The notes under the pieces were generated by a model, which worked only from the letters and a program-made list of their open reading frames with translations, had not been told where the DNA came from and ran no database searches. From assembly GCF_000716595.1 (NCBI RefSeq), contig NZ_JNXC01000007.1:186001-250000 (forward strand): a DNA stretch of 64,000 nt. Reading direction: 5' to 3'. The stretch is from Saccharothrix sp. NRRL B-16314. GTDB taxonomy: Bacteria; Actinomycetota; Actinomycetes; Mycobacteriales; Pseudonocardiaceae. Made by a program: the position numbers and the translations under genes. Below are positions 58,763 through 64,000 of this stretch, piece by piece. Every line of letters starts with the position of its first letter. Position 1 is the first letter of the stretch.

Positions 58763-59035
58763 TTGGCTACCTTGGAAATACCCGGCAAATTCCAGGAAAT
58801 CCTCCGGCCGCACCTGCCGTACGCGGATTCCGGCGAGCTGACCGGTGCGAGCGAGCTGGCGAGCCTGGGGCTGGACTCGATGAGCATCGTCCAGCTCCTG
58901 GGTGACATCGAGAGCTCCTACGACGTCGAGCTGCCGGACGAGATCATCGAAGAGAGCACGTTCGCGACCGTCGGCTCCCTCTGGCAGGCGCTGTCACCGT
59001 TGGTGGCCGGGACCGATGCCGACCCGACTCGATGA
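58763..59035 (+). CDS. acyl/peptidyl carrier protein
   Basis: 90 residues. The phosphopantetheine site is Ser39 in SLGLDSMSI, flanked by the usual acidic helix 2 (QLLGDIESSYDVELPDEII). TTG 58763 is chosen because GAGG (58752-58755) lies 7 bases ahead and the frame upstream is out of character. The stop lies inside the ligase gene (20-base overlap), so carrier and ligase are co-translated. It should carry the amino or acyl group activated by that ligase. Confidence 0.9.
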   Translation: MATLEIPGKFQEILRPHLPYADSGELTGASELASLGLDSMSIVQLLGDIESSYDVELPDEIIEESTFATVGSLWQALSPLVAGTDADPTR

Positions 59036-60533
59036 CCTGCCGCGGTGCGGCGCCGACGACCGGCCCGCGCTCACGTTCAAGGACGAGACCCTCACCTACG
59101 GCGAGCTGAACCGGCGAGTCGCCCGCGCGGCGGCCGGTCTGCGCCGCCTCGGCCTGCGCCGCGGCGAGCGGGTGGTGGTGTACGTCGAGAAGCGCCTCGA
59201 AGCGGTCGTCGCGCTGTTCGCGGTGTCCGCCGCCGGCGGCGTCGTGGTGCCGGTGAACCCGGTCTTCAAGGCGCGGCAGGTGGAACACGTCCTCGCCGAC
59301 TGCGCGGCGGCCGTGGTGATCACGACCGCCGAGCGGCACCGGACCCTGAGTGCGACCCCGACCGTGCGGCACGTGGTGCTGATCGGCGAGGTCGACGACG
59401 AGCCGGGCGTGACGGGCTGGGCGGACCTGTGCCCGACGGACCTGTGCTCGGCGGACGGGTCACCGGTGCGCGACGGCGTGATCGACGTCGACGTGGCCGC
59501 GATCTTCTACACGTCCGGCAGCACGGGTGGACCGAAGGGCGTGGTGTTGTCGCACCGCAACCTGCTCGCCGGTGCGGCCAGCGTCGCGGAGTACCTGGAG
59601 CACACCGCGGACGACGTGGTGCTCGCGGTGCTGCCGCTGAGCTTCGACGCCGGGTTCAGCCAGCTCACCACGTCGTTCCTGGCCGGTGCGCACGTGGTGC
59701 TGGTGAACTACCTGCTGCCGCGCGAGGTCGTGCGGCTGTGCGCGCGTCACGGCGTCACCGCGTTGACCTGCGTGCCACCGCTGTGGCTGCAACTGGCGGG
59801 CGTGGCGTGGCCGGAGGAGGCGACGCGGCGGCTGCGGTACTTCGCCAACACGGGAGGCCGGATGCCCGGTCCGACGCTCACCCGGCTGCGCGGGCTCTTC
59901 CCCCTGGCGCGACCGTTCCTGATGTACGGCCTGACCGAGGCGTTCCGGTCCACCTACCTCGACCCGGCCGAGGTCGACCGGCGGCCGGACTCGATCGGGC
60001 GGGCCATCCCGAACGCCGAGGTGCTGGTCGTCCGGCCGGATGGAACGCCGTGCGATCCCGGTGAGCACGGCGAGATCGTGCACCGCGGCGCGCTGGTCGC
60101 CTTGGGCTACTGGAACGACCCGGAGCGCACGGCCGAGCGGTACCGCCCGTACCCGCCCGGTGCGTCGGAGCTCGCGGTGTGGTCGGGCGACGTGGCCTAC
60201 CGCGACGACGAGGGCTTCCTGTACTTCGTCGGCCGCACGGACGACATGATCAAGACCTCGGGTTACCGGGTGAGCCCGGCGGAGATCGAGGAAGCCGCCT
60301 ACGCCACCGGACTGGTGGGCGAAGCGGTCGCGTTCGGCGTGCCCGACGACGCGCTGGGGCAGCACGTCGTCCTGGCGGTCAACGGCCCGTGTGACGTGGA
60401 GACCCTGCTCAAGGCGCTGGCGGTGGACCTGCCGAAGTACATGCTGCCCCGGCGGGTGGAGGTGCTGCCCGAACTGCCCAGGTCGGGCAACGGCAAGTTC
60501 GACCGGACCGAACTGCGGCGGAGGTGCACGTGA
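59016..60533 (+). CDS. AMP-dependent acyl/amino acid-carrier ligase
   Basis: 505 residues, ANL superfamily: P-loop-like YTSGSTGGPKGV, A5 region MYGLTEAF, A7 WSGDVAYRDDEGFLYFVGRTDDMIK read in two parts, and C-terminal Lys in RSGNGKFDR. It activates a carboxylate with ATP and loads the neighbouring carrier. It resembles the exosortase-A-associated acyl-CoA ligase subfamily that travels with a PLP decarboxylase. The substrate cannot be read, but the partner decarboxylase points to an amino acid. Confidence 0.88.
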   Translation: MPTRLDDLPRCGADDRPALTFKDETLTYGELNRRVARAAAGLRRLGLRRGERVVVYVEKRLEAVVALFAVSAAGGVVVPVNPVFKARQVEHVLADCAAAVVITTAERHRTLSATPTVRHVVLIGEVDDEPGVTGWADLCPTDLCSADGSPVRDGVIDVDVAAIFYTSGSTGGPKGVVLSHRNLLAGAASVAEYLEHTADDVVLAVLPLSFDAGFSQLTTSFLAGAHVVLVNYLLPREVVRLCARHGVTALTCVPPLWLQLAGVAWPEEATRRLRYFANTGGRMPGPTLTRLRGLFPLARPFLMYGLTEAFRSTYLDPAEVDRRPDSIGRAIPNAEVLVVRPDGTPCDPGEHGEIVHRGALVALGYWNDPERTAERYRPYPPGASELAVWSGDVAYRDDEGFLYFVGRTDDMIKTSGYRVSPAEIEEAAYATGLVGEAVAFGVPDDALGQHVVLAVNGPCDVETLLKALAVDLPKYMLPRRVEVLPELPRSGNGKFDRTELRRRCT

Positions 60534-61729
60534 ACGGGTTCACCCTGCCGGACGGGCGGTTGGCGGTGGGCGGCGTCGACCTCCCGCTGCTGGCGGCACG
60601 GGTGGGCAGCACGCCGTTCTTCGCCTACGACCGCGCACAGGTGACCGGGCGCGTGGCTGCCGTGCGCGCCGTGCTGCCTTCCTCGGTGCACTTGAGCTAC
60701 GCGGTGAAGGCCAACCCGATGCCCGCGTTGGTGCAGCACCTCGGTGGCTTGGTGGACGGCTTCGACGTGGCGTCGGCGGCCGAGATGCGGCACGCCCTGG
60801 ACACGCCGATGCCCGCGGACCGGATCAGCTTCGCCGGACCGGGCAAGGCCACCGCCGAGTTGACGCAAGCGGTCGCGGCGGGCGTCACCGTCGAACTGGA
60901 GTCGGCCGCCGAGGTGCGACGGGCACAGGAAGTCAGCTCGGCGCTCGGGATCGCGGCACGGGTGGCGGTGCGGGTGAACCCCGACTTCGCCGTGCGCGGG
61001 TCCGGGATGCGACTGGGCGGCGGGCCGCGGCAGTTCGGGATCGACTCGGAGCAGGTGCCGTCGGTGCTGGCGCAGCTGGGCGACCTGGACTTCCAGGGGT
61101 TCCACGTGTTCGCGGGCTCCCAGAACCTCGACGCCCAGAGCCTCTGCGAGGCACAGCGGCAGACCGTCGAACTGGTGCTGGAACTGGCGGACAGCGCGCC
61201 GTCGCCGGTGCGGTACGTGAACCTCGGTGGCGGGTTCGGCATCCCCTACGCGGCCCGCGACAAGCCGCTGGACCTCGCGCCGATCGCGGACAACCTGGCC
61301 GCGCTGGCCGACGTGCTCGGCCCGCGCCTGCCGCGGGCCAGGGTCGTCGTCGAGCTGGGCCGGTACCTGGTCGGCGAGGCGGGCGTCTACGTGACCAGGG
61401 TGGTCGACCGGAAGGTGTCGCGCGGCAAGACGTTCCTGGTCGTGGACGGCGGGATGCACCACCAGCTCGCGGCCTCGGGCAACCTGGGCCAGGTGATCCG
61501 CCGCAACTACCCGATCGCGGTGGCCGGCCCGGTGGGGCGGCCGGTGGAGAAGGTGACCGTGGTCGGCTGCCTCTGCACGCCGTTGGACCTGCTCGGTGAC
61601 GACGTGGAGCTGCCCGCCGCGGATGTAGGCGACCTCGTCGTCGTCTTCCAGGCGGGCGCCTACGGCCTCACCGCCAGCCCGACCGGGTTCCTCAGCCACC
61701 CGGCGCCCGTCGAGGTGCTGGTCGGGTGA
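60530..61729 (+). CDS. PLP-dependent decarboxylase of the DapDC/BtrK type
   Basis: 399 residues, fold III PLP enzyme: Lys60 in SYAVKANP binds PLP, with HVFAGSQNLD, NLGGGFGIPY (phosphate loop), ELGRYLVGEAG, VDGGMHHQLAASGN and the dimer-interface active-site Cys in VGCLCTPLD. The HHQLAASGN segment fits the exosortase-A-associated subfamily and BtrK-like enzymes, which decarboxylate carrier-bound glutamate in butirosin synthesis. GTG 60530 has GGAGG 5 bases ahead and overlaps the ligase stop by four bases. Confidence 0.88.
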   Translation: MNGFTLPDGRLAVGGVDLPLLAARVGSTPFFAYDRAQVTGRVAAVRAVLPSSVHLSYAVKANPMPALVQHLGGLVDGFDVASAAEMRHALDTPMPADRISFAGPGKATAELTQAVAAGVTVELESAAEVRRAQEVSSALGIAARVAVRVNPDFAVRGSGMRLGGGPRQFGIDSEQVPSVLAQLGDLDFQGFHVFAGSQNLDAQSLCEAQRQTVELVLELADSAPSPVRYVNLGGGFGIPYAARDKPLDLAPIADNLAALADVLGPRLPRARVVVELGRYLVGEAGVYVTRVVDRKVSRGKTFLVVDGGMHHQLAASGNLGQVIRRNYPIAVAGPVGRPVEKVTVVGCLCTPLDLLGDDVELPAADVGDLVVVFQAGAYGLTASPTGFLSHPAPVEVLVG

Positions 61730-61763
61730 CCGCGCCGAGCGGACCTCCACCGGGTCGGCGGCG

Positions 61764-63869
61764 TCACGGTTGCTCCGGAATGGCGGACAGTTCTGCTGGT
61801 GGCCGACCGGGGTGCACGATGCCCAGTCGCTGGGTGGCCCTGGTCATCGCGACGTACAGGTCGTTGTGGCCCAGTGGCGCGGTGCCGAGGATTTCGGCCG
61901 GGTCGACGATCAGGACCGAGTCGAACTCCAGGCCTTTCGCCTGATCGGGGGTGAGCAGCACCACCTTGCCGGTCAGGTCCGGTGGTGTGGCAAGGGAGAG
62001 CGCGGCGGCCAAGGGCTCGATGTGGGCGCTCGGGGCGATGATCGCGAGTTGGCCGTCGGTGTGCGCCGCGGCGAGGGCGGCGGTGGTCGTGATCAGGTCG
62101 GCGCGGGCGGTGCCGACGCGCCACGGTGGTTCGCCGGTCGAGCGGACCGACCGGGGTGGCGGCGTTCCGGGGTGGTGGGCGGCGAGCAGGTCCGCGGTGG
62201 CGGCCATGATCTCCGCCGGTGTGCGGTAGTTGACCGTGAGCCGGGCGAGCTGCCAGCGGTCCTGGACGTGCGGCCGGAGCACCCGCTCCCACGAGGAGGT
62301 GCCGGCCGGGTTCCCGGTCTGGGCGGGGTCCCCGACGACGGTCATCGACCTGGTCGGGCACCGGCGCAGCACCATCCGCCAGGCCATCTCGGACAGTTCC
62401 TGCGCCTCGTCGACGACCACGTGCCCGAACGTGGCGCGGTCGTCGACCCGGCCGATCAGGGCGGCGGCCTCGTCCAGCAACGGGACGTCCGCGGCGCTCC
62501 ACCCGTCGGTCCGCTCGCCGGTCCGCTCGTGGAGGAGGTCCGACACCACGTGCTCCGGTGTCAGCGGCGGCCACAGCGGGTCGAGTGCGGCCCGGACGCC
62601 GGTGTCGGCGAGCAGCGAGTCCGTGAGAGCCGTCCGGTCGGTGTCGTCCAGCAGGGTCCTCGGCCCGTCGTCGTGCTCATCCTGGTCGACCACGACTCCC
62701 GCGGCGGCCAGCGCACGCAGATCCGCCTCGCCGAGCCGGCCGTCCGGGCTGCCGCCGTCGATCGCTTCGCCGGTGTCGGTGAGCACGACCGCCTCCATGC
62801 CCTCGACCAGGCGCCGCGCGAGCACGTCCACGACCTCCCGCTGGAAGACCAGCCTCGCCTGGTTGTGCGGAAGCCCGGTCCGCCTGGCCTTCCGCACGGC
62901 ACGAGCGCAGTCGCCGGGGTCGAGCCGCAGCACCTGCTGCTCGAACTCGACGTCGACCGGGTGGTCCGGTGTCCGGACCCGTGACCGCACCACCGCCGCC
63001 AGCCGTTCGGCCATGGCCGCCGCGCCCTTGAACTCGGTGGTCGAGGGCGGGTCCACCCGGCTGACCCGGACGCCCTGCCCCAGGTCGGCGATGGTCGCCG
63101 TCACCACGCCGTTCTCACCGAGACCCGGCAGGACCTGGCCGATGTAGTCCAGGAAGATCCGGCTGGGACCGACCACCAGGACACCGCGGGTGCGCAGGTG
63201 CGGACGGGTGTAGAGCAGGTACGCGACCCGGTGCAGCGCGACGGCCGTCTTCCCCGTCCCGGGACCGCCCTGCACCACCAGCACCCCGCCGGACTCGTGC
63301 CGGATGATCCGGTCCTGCTCGGCCTGGAGGGTGGTCACGATGTCGTGCATCCGCCCGGTCCGCTCCGCGGTCACCGCCGCCAGCAACGCCGCTTCGCCGA
63401 CCAGACCGTCATCGCCGGCGCCGTCCCGGTCCAGCAACTCGTCGTTCAGCGCGACGACCGTCCGGCCGCGCGTGGTGATGCGGCGCCGTCGCCGCACGCC
63501 GTTCGGAGCGGTCGCCGTCGCGGTGTAGAACGCCCGCGCCACGGGGACGCGCCAGTCCACCAGCAGCGGTTCGCCGCCCTCGTCGCGGAACAGGCCGAGC
63601 CTGCCGATGTAGAGGCGCCGGCCGTCGTGCAGGTCCAGCCGCCCGAAGCACAACCCCTGCTCAACGGCGCCCAGTCGTGCCACCTCCGCCTGCCAGACGG
63701 CCACCGCCTCCCGATCCCCTGCCGCCGCCAGCCGCCCGGCCGCCTCCTCTCGCAGGGCGTCCAGCCGGGCGTACAGGCCCGCCACGTAGTCCTGCTCGAT
63801 GTCGATCTCACGGTCGATGCCACTGCCGGCCACGGCCACGCGGTCCCCCCGGACGACGATCAGTGCCAT
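61764..63869 (-). CDS. helD: HelD/HelR-type RNA polymerase-associated helicase
   Basis: 701 residues, UvrD-like superfamily 1: N-terminal coiled arm with IEQDYVAGLYARLDALREEAAG, Walker A GGPGTGKTAVALHRVAYLL, DEAQELS, GDPAQTGNP, NYRTPAEI and TRATQRLGI. HelD-type proteins enter RNA polymerase and release stalled complexes; HelR relatives displace rifamycin. The two cannot be separated here by eye. The gene converges with the decarboxylase 34 bases away. A strong palindrome precedes it at 63890. Confidence 0.87.
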   Translation of the reverse strand: MALIVVRGDRVAVAGSGIDREIDIEQDYVAGLYARLDALREEAAGRLAAAGDREAVAVWQAEVARLGAVEQGLCFGRLDLHDGRRLYIGRLGLFRDEGGEPLLVDWRVPVARAFYTATATAPNGVRRRRRITTRGRTVVALNDELLDRDGAGDDGLVGEAALLAAVTAERTGRMHDIVTTLQAEQDRIIRHESGGVLVVQGGPGTGKTAVALHRVAYLLYTRPHLRTRGVLVVGPSRIFLDYIGQVLPGLGENGVVTATIADLGQGVRVSRVDPPSTTEFKGAAAMAERLAAVVRSRVRTPDHPVDVEFEQQVLRLDPGDCARAVRKARRTGLPHNQARLVFQREVVDVLARRLVEGMEAVVLTDTGEAIDGGSPDGRLGEADLRALAAAGVVVDQDEHDDGPRTLLDDTDRTALTDSLLADTGVRAALDPLWPPLTPEHVVSDLLHERTGERTDGWSAADVPLLDEAAALIGRVDDRATFGHVVVDEAQELSEMAWRMVLRRCPTRSMTVVGDPAQTGNPAGTSSWERVLRPHVQDRWQLARLTVNYRTPAEIMAATADLLAAHHPGTPPPRSVRSTGEPPWRVGTARADLITTTAALAAAHTDGQLAIIAPSAHIEPLAAALSLATPPDLTGKVVLLTPDQAKGLEFDSVLIVDPAEILGTAPLGHNDLYVAMTRATQRLGIVHPGRPPAELSAIPEQP

Positions 63870-63889
63870 CGAGCGTGCACCGCGATTTC

Positions 63890-63915
63890 GGGGAAGAACA
63901 GTCTTGTTCTTCCCC
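63890..63915. promoter_or_regulatory. 26-bp palindrome upstream of the HelD-type gene
   Basis: GGGGAAGAACA (63890-63900) and TGTTCTTCCCC (63905-63915) are perfect 11-bp inverted repeats around GTCT, 21 bases from the start codon. It may be an operator, an mRNA stem in the 5' leader, or the end of a gene outside the window. It does not match the rifamycin-associated element (GGGGCTTGCGGCAAGCCCC), though both begin and end with GGGG/CCCC. Bases 63916-64000 show nothing further. Confidence 0.65.
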
Positions 63916-64000
63916 GCCGGCTCAGCCGCGCAAGCGCGGAAGTGGCCCGCCCTTTCGGGTGCCGCGGTTCAGCGGGTGGCGGCCAGTTCCGGTTCGGACT

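Noticed and set aside
63890..63915. Rifamycin-associated element upstream of the helicase
   Set aside because: The palindrome shares only the GGGG/CCCC ends with the known 19-bp element; the centre is different and longer.

Overview
The window is very GC-rich DNA with GTG/TTG starts, twin-arginine and lipobox exports, sigma factors of the SigE and ECF41 types, an AfsR/SARP regulator and TTA-rare codon use. This points to a filamentous actinomycete, most likely of the Pseudonocardiales (Saccharothrix, Lentzea or Actinosynnema type). The genus is inferred from general character, not from a marker gene. I see no rRNA, tRNA, CRISPR array, transposase or phage gene.

Left part (1-13.8 kb) is housekeeping and envelope biology: a VIT1-type ion transporter, a twin-arginine peptidoglycan amidase, a MarR-SnoaL pair, a secreted SGNH esterase divergent from a TetR gene, an OmpR-type two-component system, a CAP-domain lipoprotein behind a clear promoter, and a branched-chain 2-oxoacid dehydrogenase operon (E1alpha, E1beta, E2) divergent from an Lrp regulator. 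HIT, GNAT, a small CxxC protein and a gamma-glutamylcyclotransferase-like gene follow.

From 13.8 to 18.7 kb lies a tightly overlapping minus-strand operon: FtsX-type permease, two ABC ATPases and an exported SGNH hydrolase. From 19 to 39 kb secreted polymer-degrading functions recur: a CBM2-GH18 chitinase with a DasR-type operator, a Cip1-like secreted protein and a CBM-GH10-CBM2 xylanase that both have a CebR-type palindrome upstream, three SGNH hydrolases across the window, and a beta-propeller/bulb-lectin protein. Between them are a divergent, probably secondary methionyl-tRNA synthetase with a structured leader, a YciO-type protein, a TetR/quinone-oxidoreductase pair with two matching operators, a SigE-type sigma operon and two WD40 genes broken by frameshifts (29.8-30.2 and 45.1-46.1 kb).

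From 39.6 to 50.2 kb come a macrolide-type glycosyltransferase, a MarR/MMPL exporter pair, an epimerase-ECF41 pair with a textbook ECF41 promoter, ilvD, and an orphan XylF-type sugar-binding lipoprotein.

The most interesting region is 51.2-61.7 kb, a compact candidate natural-product locus: a SARP/AfsR-type activator, a small secreted peptide, an ornithine-cyclodeaminase-like protein with an eroded nucleotide-binding loop, a second helix-turn-helix regulator, a free-standing NRPS condensation protein fused to a carrier-like domain lacking its serine, and a translationally coupled carrier protein / AMP ligase / PLP decarboxylase trio. Both regulators contain a rare TTA leucine codon. The trio resembles both the butirosin BtrI/J/K logic (amino acid loaded on a carrier, then decarboxylated) and the exosortase-A-associated ligase/decarboxylase families. 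A HelD-type RNA polymerase-associated helicase with a strong palindrome upstream closes the window.
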